A stretch of 64,000 bases of DNA, from NCBI RefSeq assembly GCF_041415945.1, contig NZ_JBGCUS010000004.1, positions 1 to 64,000 on the forward strand. The letters run 5' to 3'. This stretch comes from Ancylobacter sp. IITR112 (lineage in GTDB: Bacteria > Pseudomonadota > Alphaproteobacteria > Rhizobiales > Xanthobacteraceae). Under the pieces are notes generated by a model. It did no database searches. It had not been told where the DNA came from and saw nothing but the letters and a program-made list of their open reading frames with translations. A program made the translations under genes and the position numbers. Shown one piece after another: positions 1-8,587 of this stretch. Numbering within the stretch: position 1 is the first letter of the stretch; each line of letters starts with the position of its first letter.

Positions 1-2001
1 GTGACCGAGCATCAGCCACGCCTCGTCGAGCACGATCAGGCTCGGCGCGCCGGTTAGCCGCTTCTCGATCCGGCGGAACAGATAGAGCAGCACGGGCACG
101 AGGCTGCGCTCGCCCATGTTCATCAGCTGCTCGATCTCGAAGGTCTGGAAGGTGCGCAGTGACAGCCCGTCGCTTTCCGCATCGAGCAGCTGACCCATCG
201 GCCCGTCGACCGTGTAGTGATGCAGCGCTTCCTTGATTTCCCTCATCTGCACGCCCGACACGAAATCGGAGAGCGAGCGCCCATTCGCCGACGCCATCAG
301 GCCGATCTGGCGCGAGATGGCATTGCGATGATCGGGCGTGATCGTCACACCCTGAAGCGCTACCAGCGTCTCGATCCATTCGGAGGCCCAGGCCCGATCG
401 CCGTCCGTGCCGAGCTCGGAAAGCGGGCAGAAGGCGAGCGTCGGGGAGCCATCGCCGTCGCTCTCTCCGATCTCGTAGTGATCGCCGGCGGCGGCCAAGG
501 TGACCGGCAGCATGGAGCGGCCCTTGTCGAAGGCGAAGATCTGCGCCTGCGCGTAGCGACGGAATTGCGCGGCGATCAGGGCCAGCAACGTCGACTTGCC
601 AGAGCCAGTCGGTCCGAAGATCAAGGTGTGGCCGACATCGTCGACATGGAGGTTCAGGCGAAACGGCGTCGAGCCGCTCGCCACGAGCATGAGCGGCGGC
701 GAGCCTGGCGGATAGTAGGGGCAAGGCGCCGTCGGGGCGCCCGACCACACCGAATTGAGCGGGACCAGGTCGGCGAGGTTGCGGGTGTTGATCAGCGGCT
801 CGCGGATGTTCGCGTACCAGTTGCCGGGCAGGCTGCCGAGGAAGGCTTCCGTCGCGTTGATGGTCTCGATCCGCGCGCCGAAGCCCTCGGCCTGGACGAG
901 CCGGCGGACGGCTTCCGCCTTCTCGCGCAGCCGGGCCTCGTTGTCGTCGAACAGCACGATCACCGGGGTGTAGTAGCCATAGGCGACCAGCTGCGACGAA
1001 GCCTGGGCGATGGCGTCCTCGGTCTCCGCCACCATCGCCATGGCGTCCTGGTCGACGGAGCGTGACTGCGTCTGGAAGAGCTGGTCGAAGAACGGCCTGA
1101 CCTTCTGTTGCCACTTCTTGCGCGTGCGCTCGAGGCGCGCGCGGGCCTCCTGGTCATCGAGGAAGATGAAGCGCGACGACCAGCGATAGGTGAGCGGCAT
1201 CAGGTCGAGCGAATTCAGAATGCCGGGCCAGCTCTCAGCCGGAAGCCCATCGATGCCGACAATCGCGAGGTAGTGGCTGTCGACCATCGGCGTGAGGCCG
1301 TGGCTGAACTCGGCCGTCGCGAGCCAGTCGAGATACATCGGGATTTCGGGAAGCCGGACGGGATGGTTCTCGCCGGTGATGCAGAAGCGGATGAACTGGA
1401 ACAGCTCGTCATAGCGCGCGGTCTGAAAGCCGCCGCGCTCCTCGACCGTGCGCGTCACCATGCGACGGATCGACAGCACATTACCGAGATACTGCTCGAC
1501 CTCGCGGATCGAGGTCAGGAAGCTGTCGAGGACGGTGTCGGCATAGCGCGCAGCGCGGCTTTCGCTGTCGGAATAGACGTAGCGGGCAAGCCCGGAACGC
1601 CGCCGCTCCGGCGGCCGCCAGGTGAGGATCAGCGCATGGCGGCTCTCGAAATGTCCCCTGCCCTCCTGAAAATGCGCGCGCCGTTCGTCGTCGATGGCGC
1701 GCGTGACCGCATCGGGAAAATGGCACTCCTCGCGAGCAGGATAGTCCGATGTGGCAACCCGCACCGCCTCGACCTGGATCATCCAGCCGGTGCCGAGCCG
1801 GGACAGGATCGCGTTGATCTGCCGGGACACCTCGTTGCGCTCCGCATCCGTCGAGCTCTCGGAGTCAGGCCCGGCAAAGTACCAGCCCGCCATGAGCGAC
1901 CCATCCTTGAGAAGGATGACGCCGTTCGCCACGATCGCGGCGTAGGGCACAAGATCCGAGAAGGACGGGCCGGAATGGCGGAAGGAGCGTATCGCCACCA
2001 T
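1..2001 (-). CDS. trbE: TrbE, conjugative type IV secretion ATPase (3' end off the window)
   Basis: VirB4-family ATPase that powers assembly of the mating-pair channel at the inner membrane. The reading frame starts at the ATG at 2001 (MVAIRSFRHSGPSFSDL) and stays open to the left edge, giving about 667 residues; the family is usually about 800-820 residues, so the C-terminus is missing. A Walker A motif (GPTGSGKST) lies near residue 460, encoded around 590-616. It is the last visible gene of the leftward traI-trbB-trbC-trbD-trbE series, and only 9 bp separate it from trbD, so translation within one operon is expected. Gene order and the VirB4 Walker motif make the call firm. Confidence 0.93.
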   Translation of the reverse strand, partial: MVAIRSFRHSGPSFSDLVPYAAIVANGVILLKDGSLMAGWYFAGPDSESSTDAERNEVSRQINAILSRLGTGWMIQVEAVRVATSDYPAREECHFPDAVTRAIDDERRAHFQEGRGHFESRHALILTWRPPERRRSGLARYVYSDSESRAARYADTVLDSFLTSIREVEQYLGNVLSIRRMVTRTVEERGGFQTARYDELFQFIRFCITGENHPVRLPEIPMYLDWLATAEFSHGLTPMVDSHYLAIVGIDGLPAESWPGILNSLDLMPLTYRWSSRFIFLDDQEARARLERTRKKWQQKVRPFFDQLFQTQSRSVDQDAMAMVAETEDAIAQASSQLVAYGYYTPVIVLFDDNEARLREKAEAVRRLVQAEGFGARIETINATEAFLGSLPGNWYANIREPLINTRNLADLVPLNSVWSGAPTAPCPYYPPGSPPLMLVASGSTPFRLNLHVDDVGHTLIFGPTGSGKSTLLALIAAQFRRYAQAQIFAFDKGRSMLPVTLAAAGDHYEIGESDGDGSPTLAFCPLSELGTDGDRAWASEWIETLVALQGVTITPDHRNAISRQIGLMASANGRSLSDFVSGVQMREIKEALHHYTVDGPMGQLLDAESDGLSLRTFQTFEIEQLMNMGERSLVPVLLYLFRRIEKRLTGAPSLIVLDEAWLMLGH

Positions 2002-2010
2002 GGCCGGTCC

Positions 2011-2310
2011 TCAGAAACGCCGCCAGGGCGTCGACGTCGGGCGATAGTACGGCCGGTAGCCGACATGGCGGGCGTAGACGCGCCGCATCATCGGGTCCGC
2101 TTTCGCCATCATCCGCAGCGCCGCCACTACCACGATCCAAACCGCGACCCCGAACAGCGCGGAATAGGGCGTCAGCACGACGAAGATCAGGATGGCCGCT
2201 GCAAGGCCCGTCAGCAGCACGAGCTCGCGGTCGGCGCCGAGGAGAAGGTTCGGGCGCGACAGCGCCCGATGGATGCGCGAGCGGTCGAGGTTCGATCCCG
2301 GTTCAGCCAC
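2011..2310 (-). CDS. trbD: TrbD, VirB3-like mating-pair protein
   Basis: A 99-residue protein with an N-terminal stretch typical of TrbD/VirB3 ([20 protein letters not shown]) and one or two hydrophobic helices at about residues 30-65 ([16 protein letters not shown]). It is an inner-membrane component of the conjugative type IV secretion system. Its start overlaps the end of trbC by 8 bp and its stop is 9 bp before trbE, the usual tight packing of trb operons. Length matches the family (about 99 residues). Confidence 0.92.
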   Translation of the reverse strand: MAEPGSNLDRSRIHRALSRPNLLLGADRELVLLTGLAAAILIFVVLTPYSALFGVAVWIVVVAALRMMAKADPMMRRVYARHVGYRPYYRPTSTPWRRF

Positions 2311-2674
2311 GACCGCCCTCCCCTGCCCGCTCGATCAAGGGCGAGGACGCGACGTCGCCGATCGAGGCGCCGCTCGCGCCGAACAGCGCAACGATCTGAG
2401 TGGCTCCGAGAAGGATGCCGGCGACGAGCACGACATACATGAGGCGCCGCGCGAAATCGTTGAGCTCGCCACCAAAGATCAGCATTCCGCCGGCGACCGC
2501 GACCGCTGCCAAAGCGATGAAGCCGGCGACTGGCCCGGTGATCGACTGCTGGATCTGCTGCAGCGGGCCTTCCCATGGCAAGCTGCCGCCGCCCGAGGCG
2601 AACGCTGGCTCGGAAAACACCAGCCCAAGCGCCAGTGCCGCGAGCGCAAGCCTGCACAGACGTTCATGCGACAT
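2303..2674 (-). CDS. trbC: TrbC, conjugal pilin (VirB2-like)
   Basis: A 123-residue prepilin. The N-terminus has a signal peptide ending near AFA-SGGG at about residue 27. Two hydrophobic helices follow ([21 protein letters not shown] and [20 protein letters not shown]) joined by a short charged loop (ELNDFARR), the VirB2/TrbC pattern. The start at 2674 was chosen over longer in-frame starts because the signal peptide then begins at residue 1 and the overlap with trbB is only 11 bp. In related systems TrbC is cleaved and cyclised to form the conjugative pilus. Confidence 0.92.
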   Translation of the reverse strand: MSHERLCRLALAALALGLVFSEPAFASGGGSLPWEGPLQQIQQSITGPVAGFIALAAVAVAGGMLIFGGELNDFARRLMYVVLVAGILLGATQIVALFGASGASIGDVASSPLIERAGEGGRG

Positions 2675-3632
2675 GGCGTTCCTCCTTCGGCGAATAGGAT
2701 TCCGTGCGATAGTGGCCATTGACGAAGCTCTCGACGTGCAGGACATCGCGGACGACGCGGCCTTTCGGCGTGCGCTCGATCGAGACGATGAGGTCCACGG
2801 CCTCGCCGATGACTTCGTGCATCGGCTGCTGGCTCGCCTCGGCTGTGAGCTGCTCAAGGCGCCGCAGCGCGGATTCCGCCGTATTGGAATGGATCGTCGT
2901 CACGCCGCCGGGATGGCCGGTGTTCCATGCCTTGAGCAATGTGAGCGCGGCGCCGTCGCGGACCTCGCCGACGACGATGCGATCGGGACGCAAGCGCATG
3001 GTGCTTTTCAGCAGCCGGCCCATGTCGATCGAGTCGCTGGTGTGCAGCGCGACCACATTCTCCGCTGCGCACTGGATTTCCGCCGTGTCTTCCAGGATCA
3101 GGATCCGATCGTCCGGCGCCGACTCGACGACCTCGGCGATGACCGCGTTGGCGAGCGTGGTCTTGCCCGACCCGGTGCCGCCTGAGATGACGATGTTCAT
3201 CCGCGAGGTGATTGCGTTGCGGATCACGCAGGCCTGATGGTCCGTCATGATCTTCGCCGCGACATAGTCGTCGAGCGGGATGAGCCGCGACGCGCGACGC
3301 CGGATGGTGAAGGCCGGCGCGGCGACCACCGGCGGCAGGAGACCCTCGAAGCGGTGGCCGCCGATCGGCAGCTCGCCCGACACGATCGGGCGATCCTCGT
3401 CGGCCTCGGAATGCAGTGCATGCGCCACGCTGCCGATGACGATCTCGGCGGTGGCGGCGTTCATCTGCCCGGCAGGCGCCACGCCATGGCCGAGGCGCTC
3501 GATGAAGAGGCGCCCGTCGGGGTTGAGCATAATCTCGACGACGGTGGCGTCATCGAGGGCGAAGCAGAGCTGATCGCCGAGCGCCTCTTGCAGTTTGCGG
3601 ACCAGGCGCGGATGGGAACGAAGCTGGGCCAT
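2664..3632 (-). CDS. trbB: TrbB, VirB11-like conjugation ATPase
   Basis: A 322-residue hexameric traffic ATPase of the VirB11/TrbB family, cytoplasmic and membrane-associated. Walker A is [10 protein letters not shown] in the middle of the protein. It is followed by the family's Asp box ([11 protein letters not shown]), the Walker B/His box region ([20 protein letters not shown]) and [12 protein letters not shown]. Length and motif order match TrbB of Ti plasmids. It starts 15 bp after the AHL synthase stop and overlaps trbC, so the five genes are likely co-transcribed. Confidence 0.95.
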   Translation of the reverse strand: MAQLRSHPRLVRKLQEALGDQLCFALDDATVVEIMLNPDGRLFIERLGHGVAPAGQMNAATAEIVIGSVAHALHSEADEDRPIVSGELPIGGHRFEGLLPPVVAAPAFTIRRRASRLIPLDDYVAAKIMTDHQACVIRNAITSRMNIVISGGTGSGKTTLANAVIAEVVESAPDDRILILEDTAEIQCAAENVVALHTSDSIDMGRLLKSTMRLRPDRIVVGEVRDGAALTLLKAWNTGHPGGVTTIHSNTAESALRRLEQLTAEASQQPMHEVIGEAVDLIVSIERTPKGRVVRDVLHVESFVNGHYRTESYSPKEERHVA

Positions 3633-3647
3633 GGCCGTCCTCCTAGC

Positions 3648-4271
3648 TCACGCCGCGCGCAGCTGCGGGCAGAAGGTCGAGAAATACGAGGCGGGCCGGA
3701 CGCGCTCGAAGCTGCGCCGGTCGGCGGGCAGGATGCCGGCGACGGCGGTCGTCTCCCCGATCCTCCGCGGTTCCCCTAGCCGCTTCATTGGCCAACCGGC
3801 GCGGTTGAGGATGCGTTCGACGCGAAGGTCGGTACCGGTGACGATTTCGCGATAGCCGTTCACCATCGCCCATTCGATGATCGCGGCGAACATGGTGAGC
3901 GTCGCGTCATGCAGCGAACCCCCTGCCCTGCCCTCGCCCAGCGCCGTATCGACGCAAAAGCGAGAGCTCTCGATCATGAAAGGATTCGGCTTGTACAGGC
4001 CGGAGGTCGCAAGGTCCGGGAAGAGCACGTCCATCATGGTCGGCCCGTTCGCCGGCAGCAGCCTCGCGCAGCCGATGACCTGCGAGCTCGAGGAAAGCGC
4101 GACGATGTACGTCGGCGAGAAGCCGTCGAACTGGTCGCTCTCGCGACCGTCCCGCACGTCGACCGCCCAGCCTAATCGCTCCTTAAAGACGCGGGCACGA
4201 AGTCGATGCATGGAATCGACGAGATCAGCAAAGTCATCATGCGTTTCGGCAGGAATAGCCAGTGCCCGCAT
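3648..4271 (-). CDS. traI: TraI, acyl-homoserine lactone synthase (LuxI family)
   Basis: A 207-residue autoinducer synthase that makes acyl-homoserine lactones from SAM and acyl-ACP. In Ti-type plasmids it is the first gene of the trb operon and couples conjugation to cell density. The conserved LuxI residues are all present: R and F in RLRARVFKERLGW, the W that follows, D..D in ESDQFDGF, R in ARLLP, and E..R in IESSRFCVD. The ATG at 4271 is preferred over an upstream in-frame start at 4433 because it aligns with family N-termini and has a GGAG about 8 bp upstream. No luxR/traR partner is in the window, so the receptor must be elsewhere. Confidence 0.92.
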   Translation of the reverse strand: MRALAIPAETHDDFADLVDSMHRLRARVFKERLGWAVDVRDGRESDQFDGFSPTYIVALSSSSQVIGCARLLPANGPTMMDVLFPDLATSGLYKPNPFMIESSRFCVDTALGEGRAGGSLHDATLTMFAAIIEWAMVNGYREIVTGTDLRVERILNRAGWPMKRLGEPRRIGETTAVAGILPADRRSFERVRPASYFSTFCPQLRAA

Positions 4272-4540
4272 CAGTATTGCTCCGATTCGAGTGTGTTCGG
4301 AGATAGGAGGCACGTTTGCGCAGATGGCCGCGACTAGCGAAATTATGAGTGCGACTCGACGGAAGCTGCGCTGAGTCGCCCTGAGAACGAGGAAATCGAG
4401 GGCGAGAAGCGTCCAAAATCGGACTTCCAGCACTAATAGATTTACTAGTCGCTACACTTGGTGCCGGAGCTGCGCGGCCGGCTAAATAACTGATTCAACG
4501 CGATAAAGTGGCGGGAAAGGAGGGCCGGTGAGGTCTCGCG

Positions 4541-4556
4541 TTAACGAGCCGTTAAC
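4541..4556 (+). promoter_or_regulatory. CtrA-type box upstream of repABC
   Basis: TTAA-N7-TTAAC (TTAACGAGCCGTTAAC), an exact match to the full CtrA consensus, about 100 bp upstream of repA and 270 bp upstream of traI. CtrA is the cell-cycle master regulator of alphaproteobacteria. A site here could couple plasmid replication to the cell cycle; the binding itself is inferred. Confidence 0.55.
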
Positions 4557-4597
4557 CTTAAAGCGCTGGACGCATCCGCAGAATCGTGGCCTAGCTG

Positions 4598-4637
4598 TTG
4601 TCGGGCAAAGGCCGATAAGTCGCACTTAGGCCGACAA
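4598..4637 (+). promoter_or_regulatory. Inverted repeat ahead of repA (candidate operator)
   Basis: TTGTCGG at 4598-4604 is mirrored by CCGACAA at 4631-4637, ending 18 bp before the repA start. RepA proteins of repABC plasmids repress their own operon by binding inverted repeats near the promoter, so this is a candidate autoregulatory operator. The remainder of the 384-bp traI-repA gap shows no gene and no convincing tra box. Confidence 0.45.
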
Positions 4638-4655
4638 TAAGGACTGGAATCGACA

Positions 4656-5873
4656 ATGGCTGTGCAAGCCGCAATCAGCATGCAGAGCGAAGACCCGGCG
4701 GACAAGATCGTTCGGCACGCTGGCCTGCTTTCGGAACACCTGCAGGCGCGGCGCCAGCAGATGTACCCGCCGGACGCACAGAAGAGCCTCAGAACCTTCA
4801 TGATCCATGAGGTGTCTCGGCTGACGTCGATTCCTGAGTCGACCTTGAAGCTGATGTCGAACGAGGGAAAAGGCCCGGTCCCTGCCCGCCTGGAAAACAA
4901 TCATCGCGTCTATACGCTGGCGCAGATCAACGAGCTTCGTGAGCTGTTTGCTGCCCAGCGGCCGGCTGAGGCTTTGAGATTTTTACCGCATCGCCGCGAG
5001 GGCGAGCACCTGCAAATTTTGGCGGTCGCGAATTTCAAGGGTGGCAGCGCTAAGACGACAACGAGTGCGCATCTCGCGCATTACCTCGCGCTTCATGGCT
5101 ATCGCGTCCTGGCGATTGATCTCGACCCCCAAGCGTCGCTATCCGCAATGTTCGGCGCGCAGCCGGAAATGGACGTTCGGCAAAATGAGACGATCTATGC
5201 GGCTCTGAGATACGACGAGGAGCGTCGTCCAATCTCCGAGATAGTCAGGCCAACGTACTTCACCGGTATCGATCTGATCCCCGGGAATATCGAGGTCATG
5301 GAGTATGAGCATGAGACGCCTCGGTTCCTGTCGCAGCAGCGGCGGGCCGGCGATGACAGCATCTTTTTCGAGCGGTTGCGTCTCGCCCTGGCCGACGTTG
5401 AGGATCGGTACGACGTCGTCATTCTGGATACCCCCCCTTCCCTCGGCTTTCTGACGCTAGGCGCGATTTACGCCGCGACGGGCCTACTCGTCACGGTTCA
5501 TCCTGCGATGCTCGACGTCATGTCGATGAGCCAATTCCTTCTCATGATGGGCGATCTGATTTCGGTAATTCGAGATGCCGGCGCGACAATGAAGCAGGAT
5601 TTCCTGCGCTATGTCGTGACGCGGCACGATCCCATGGATCATTCGCAGGTCCATGTTGTCTCGATGCTGCGCCATCTTTTCACGGAAGATGTGTTGACGT
5701 CGACGGCCATTGAGAGCGCGGCAATCGAAACGGCCGGCTTGGCGAAGCGCACGCTCTATGAGCTTGAATCCGGCAATATCTCGGCAACGACCGCGAAGCG
5801 TGCCCGTGAGTCGATCGACGCCGTCAATGACCAAATCCTCGGTCTGATCAAGCAGAGCTGGGGGCGCAGCTGA
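4656..5873 (+). CDS. repA: RepA, plasmid partitioning ATPase (ParA family)
   Basis: A 405-residue ParA-type partition ATPase. The N-terminal third resembles the winged-helix operator-binding region of repABC RepA (IHEVSRLTSIPESTLKLMSN). A deviant Walker A (FKGGSAKTT) follows at about residues 127-135, then LAIDLDPQASLSAMFG and a Walker B region (VVILDTPPSLGF). With RepB and parS it segregates the plasmid, and it represses the operon. Length matches family members (about 400). Its TGA overlaps the ATG of repB (TGATG), so the two are translationally coupled. Confidence 0.96.
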   Translation: MAVQAAISMQSEDPADKIVRHAGLLSEHLQARRQQMYPPDAQKSLRTFMIHEVSRLTSIPESTLKLMSNEGKGPVPARLENNHRVYTLAQINELRELFAAQRPAEALRFLPHRREGEHLQILAVANFKGGSAKTTTSAHLAHYLALHGYRVLAIDLDPQASLSAMFGAQPEMDVRQNETIYAALRYDEERRPISEIVRPTYFTGIDLIPGNIEVMEYEHETPRFLSQQRRAGDDSIFFERLRLALADVEDRYDVVILDTPPSLGFLTLGAIYAATGLLVTVHPAMLDVMSMSQFLLMMGDLISVIRDAGATMKQDFLRYVVTRHDPMDHSQVHVVSMLRHLFTEDVLTSTAIESAAIETAGLAKRTLYELESGNISATTAKRARESIDAVNDQILGLIKQSWGRS

Positions 5874-6901
5874 TGGCGAAGCGCTCGGCCGGCAAATCGA
5901 TTCTCGCAAACTTCGGCGCCTTCTCCCAGCCGGAGGCGGAAGCTCCAGATCCGTCTGGTCCGAAGGATTCACCGGCGCCGCCGGTGCAACCGGTCGCGCG
6001 CGTCGGCGCGGGGGTAATTGGTGCAACACAGCGATCGCTGACGGAGCTGCGAGAAGAGCGCGACAATCTGCGTGCGCTTGTCGAGGCCGGTGGCGGCTCG
6101 GAACTCGATCCGAATTTGATCGATCCGTCGCCGTTTCCGGACCGGCTACCGGATGACAACGAGACCCCCTTCGAAGCGCTGAAGAAGCTGATCCAGGATG
6201 AAGGCCAAAAGGTCCCAATTCAGGTTCGACGGCATCCAGCCTCGGACGGCCGCTACCAAGTAGTCTACGGGCATCGCCGCTGGCGAGCGGCATCGGAGCT
6301 TGGCATCAAGGTCAAAGCGACGATTCTGTCGTTGTCCGACAGCGAGCTTGTTGTGGCGCAAGGCATCGAGAATGCCTCGCGGCAAGACCTCAGCTGGATC
6401 GAGCGCGCATTGTTCGCGTGGCGGATGGATGCGGCCGGCATAAAGGCACGGGATATTCGGGCGGCGTTGTCGATCGATGATCCTGAATTGGCGCGCATGA
6501 GATCCGTTTGCCGCGCGATTCCGGTGGACGTGATCGAGGCGATCGGCCGCGCGCCGAAAGTCGGGCGGCCACGGTGGATATCGTTGGCGTCGGCCCTTGG
6601 CGAAGACCCATCGGCACTGGCTCGGGTTCGGGAAACCTTGTCAGCTGACAAGGTTTCGGGACAGCCGTCTGATGAGCGGTTCAAGCACGCCCTCGCTGCG
6701 CTGAAGAAGCCTGCGAGCCGAACGCGGACCCAGGTGGAGATGAAGGCCCCGTCGGGACAGATTGTCGGTAAGGCGACCTTCTCCACGGGCGATATCAAGC
6801 TTGCGGTCGCCACAGAGTATGCGCCGGCGTTCAGCGATTTCGTCGAGGAGGAGCTGCCGGCGCTTCTGGAGCGCTTTTTCGCTCGCGAGGGCGGAGGATG
6901 A
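5873..6901 (+). CDS. repB: RepB, centromere-binding partition protein (ParB family)
   Basis: A 342-residue ParB-like protein. The ParB/Srx domain is seen around residues 100-150 (GRYQVVYGHRRWRAASELG), followed by the DNA-binding helical region (QGIENASRQDLSWIERALFA). It binds parS sites and works with RepA. A copy of the 24-bp parS palindrome lies inside the coding sequence at 6633-6656 and a second just after the stop, so RepB very probably binds within its own gene. The start overlaps the repA stop by one base. Confidence 0.95.
   Translation: MAKRSAGKSILANFGAFSQPEAEAPDPSGPKDSPAPPVQPVARVGAGVIGATQRSLTELREERDNLRALVEAGGGSELDPNLIDPSPFPDRLPDDNETPFEALKKLIQDEGQKVPIQVRRHPASDGRYQVVYGHRRWRAASELGIKVKATILSLSDSELVVAQGIENASRQDLSWIERALFAWRMDAAGIKARDIRAALSIDDPELARMRSVCRAIPVDVIEAIGRAPKVGRPRWISLASALGEDPSALARVRETLSADKVSGQPSDERFKHALAALKKPASRTRTQVEMKAPSGQIVGKATFSTGDIKLAVATEYAPAFSDFVEEELPALLERFFAREGGG
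6633..6656 (+). promoter_or_regulatory. parS site 1 (inside repB)
   Basis: A perfect 24-bp palindrome with core CCTTGTCAGCTGACAAGG, identical to the copy at 6918-6941. Palindromic parS sites within or next to repB are typical of repABC plasmids, but two identical copies so close together strongly mark it as the RepB centromere. Binding is inferred. Confidence 0.85.
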
Positions 6902-6917
6902 TTTCAGAGCGGAGTGA

Positions 6918-6941
6918 AAACCTTGTCAGCTGACAAGGTTT
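6918..6941 (+). promoter_or_regulatory. parS site 2 (repB-repC intergenic)
   Basis: Second identical copy of the 24-bp palindrome (core CCTTGTCAGCTGACAAGG), 17 bp after the repB stop. It lies upstream of the ctRNA terminator and repC leader, where RepB binding could also affect repC expression. Confidence 0.85.
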
Positions 6942-7013
6942 CAGCGACGCGCTGGGAAGGGTGAAGGCCTCGGCCTCACCGGACAGGTGCAACAAACGAA
7001 GAGGTAGCATGCG

Positions 7014-7069
7014 GTAAAAAGAAAGGCCCCCGAAACAGCGTCCCGGAAGCCTCTCTCGTTCGTTTGGCG
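7014..7069 (-). ncRNA. repABC counter-transcribed RNA (antisense to repC leader)
   Basis: Small antisense RNA that in repABC plasmids lowers RepC translation and sets copy number and incompatibility. On the minus strand a hairpin GGCTTCCG / CGGGGGCC (7044-7051 with 7025-7032, two G-U pairs) is followed by a U-rich run (7016-7024), forming an intrinsic terminator. A second stem, CTCGTT with AACGAG, lies upstream. The promoter at 7076-7104 places the start near 7069, giving an RNA of about 55 nt, the usual size. No protein-coding frame competes for the region. Confidence 0.88.
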
Positions 7070-7075
7070 ACAACG

Positions 7076-7104
7076 AGAATCTCACTTCCGCGAATCACAG
7101 TCAA
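7076..7104 (-). promoter_or_regulatory. ctRNA promoter
   Basis: On the minus strand, -35 TTGACT (7099-7104) and -10 GATTCT (7076-7081) are separated by exactly 17 bp. This strong sigma-70-like promoter fires leftward into the terminator at 7014-7051. Confidence 0.8.
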
Positions 7105-7177
7105 GAGTCTCCGAGAGGAGATTGGGCGCCGTTTTGGTGAGCGCTTTCGCTTTGCCTAAAAGCTGAAGGGCAGAACC

Positions 7178-8527
7178 ATGACGGAATACATTGCGACGAC
7201 GCCCTTTGGGCGGCGAACGATGACACTTGGCCAAATTGCAAGCCAGGTGAAGGCACGCACGGCACCGAAGGATGCCGTCGTTCATAAGTGGCAGACCTTC
7301 CAACATATCCGTGAGGCCCGCGACCTCATTGGAGCGACGGATCGCGCGCTTGCGATCCTGAATGCGCTACTGTCGTTCCATCAGGAGACGGCGCTTACGG
7401 GCGATGCCGACATCGTCGTGTGGCCGTCGAACGAACAGCTTATGGCCCGCGCCAACGGTATGCCGCCCACAACCCTTCGCCGGCATCTCGCCGTGCTTGT
7501 CGAGTGCGGGCTGATCATTCGGCGGGATAGCCCGAACGGGAAGCGCTATGCCCGGAAGGGGCGGGGAGGCCAGATCGAGCAGGCCTACGGCTTCGATCTC
7601 TCGCCGATCGTCGCGCGCGCGGCCGAATTCAAGGACCTGGCGGAAGCTGTGCAGGCCGAGAAGCGCGCCTTCCGCGTCGCCAAGGAGCGGCTGACGCTCT
7701 TGCGCCGGGATATCGTCAAGATGATCGACACCGGCATCGAGGAAAGTGTGCCGGGCAACTGGGGCAGGGTGCAGCAGAGCTACCAGGCGGTAATGAACCG
7801 TTTACCACGTTCTGCGCCGCGCCAGCTGCTGGAGAGCATCTGCGAGGAGCTCGAGGCCCTCTGGCGAGATATCCGTGACGTCCTGGAATCGTTTGCAGAT
7901 TCACAAAATACGGACGCCAATGAGTCCCAATCCGGTCGCCACATACAGAATTCAAATCCAGACTCCCTTTATGAATCTGAAAATGACAATCGAGATAAGA
8001 AAGAAGCGGGCGGCAGCGCCGAGGAAAACGACAAGCTGCGGAGCTTGCCGAGGCGTGATCTGCCTTTGGGGATCGTGCTGGACGCCTGCTCGAACCTGCG
8101 TGAGCTGGCCCAGGGCGGCGAAATCCGCCACTGGCGCGATTTTCTGGCCGCCGCGGAGCTTGCCCGGCCGATGCTGGGGATCAGTCCGAGCGCTTGGCGG
8201 GAGGCCCGCGAAGTCCTTGGGGAGCAACAGGCCGGAATTACGCTGGCGGCGATCTATCAGCGCGCCGACCAGATCAACAGCGCCGGCGGTTACTTGCGCA
8301 GCCTGACGGAGCGGGCTCGGGACGGCAAGTTCTCGACCTGGCCGATGATCATGGCGTTGCTGCGCGCGAAGCTTGATGCCTCGAAGCCGCCCGCGGCCCG
8401 GCCCGAAACCGCCGACTATGCCAGCGAGCCGCGACAACAGGGTAGTTCCGGCGGGGTCCAGGCGAGCTCCGAGCTCCGGAAGCTTCTGGAGAAGCGGCCG
8501 AAGGATCCAGGCCCTGGGTGGGAATGA
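7178..8527 (+). CDS. repC: RepC, replication initiator
   Basis: A 449-residue initiator unique to repABC plasmids. The N-terminus (TPFGRRTMTLGQIASQ) and the helix-turn-helix region near residues 85-110 (NEQLMARANGMPPTTLRRHL) match the RepC family. The C-terminal half contains the family's helical domain (RDLPLGIVLDACSNLRELAQGG). It starts after the ctRNA target leader. The middle of the gene (about 7890-8010) is clearly more AT-rich than its neighbours, where repABC origins have been mapped. Length is in the normal range (about 400-450). Confidence 0.96.
   Translation: MTEYIATTPFGRRTMTLGQIASQVKARTAPKDAVVHKWQTFQHIREARDLIGATDRALAILNALLSFHQETALTGDADIVVWPSNEQLMARANGMPPTTLRRHLAVLVECGLIIRRDSPNGKRYARKGRGGQIEQAYGFDLSPIVARAAEFKDLAEAVQAEKRAFRVAKERLTLLRRDIVKMIDTGIEESVPGNWGRVQQSYQAVMNRLPRSAPRQLLESICEELEALWRDIRDVLESFADSQNTDANESQSGRHIQNSNPDSLYESENDNRDKKEAGGSAEENDKLRSLPRRDLPLGIVLDACSNLRELAQGGEIRHWRDFLAAAELARPMLGISPSAWREAREVLGEQQAGITLAAIYQRADQINSAGGYLRSLTERARDGKFSTWPMIMALLRAKLDASKPPAARPETADYASEPRQQGSSGGVQASSELRKLLEKRPKDPGPGWE
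7890..8010. other. Candidate oriV (AT-rich segment inside repC)
   Basis: A locally AT-rich stretch (for example ATTCACAAAATACGG and ATGAATCTGAAAATGACAAT) interrupts the otherwise GC-rich repC. In characterised repABC plasmids the origin lies within repC at a similar AT-rich position. Function here is inferred by analogy. Confidence 0.5.
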
Positions 8528-8587
8528 CTCTGTCAGCGGACACGACTCAGCTAGGCTTTTCAGGAGAATGCGAAAGGGGAGGGCGGT

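Noticed and set aside
4272..4655. TraR tra box ahead of traI
   Set aside because: No 18-bp dyad resembling the Ti tra box was found in the traI-repA gap.
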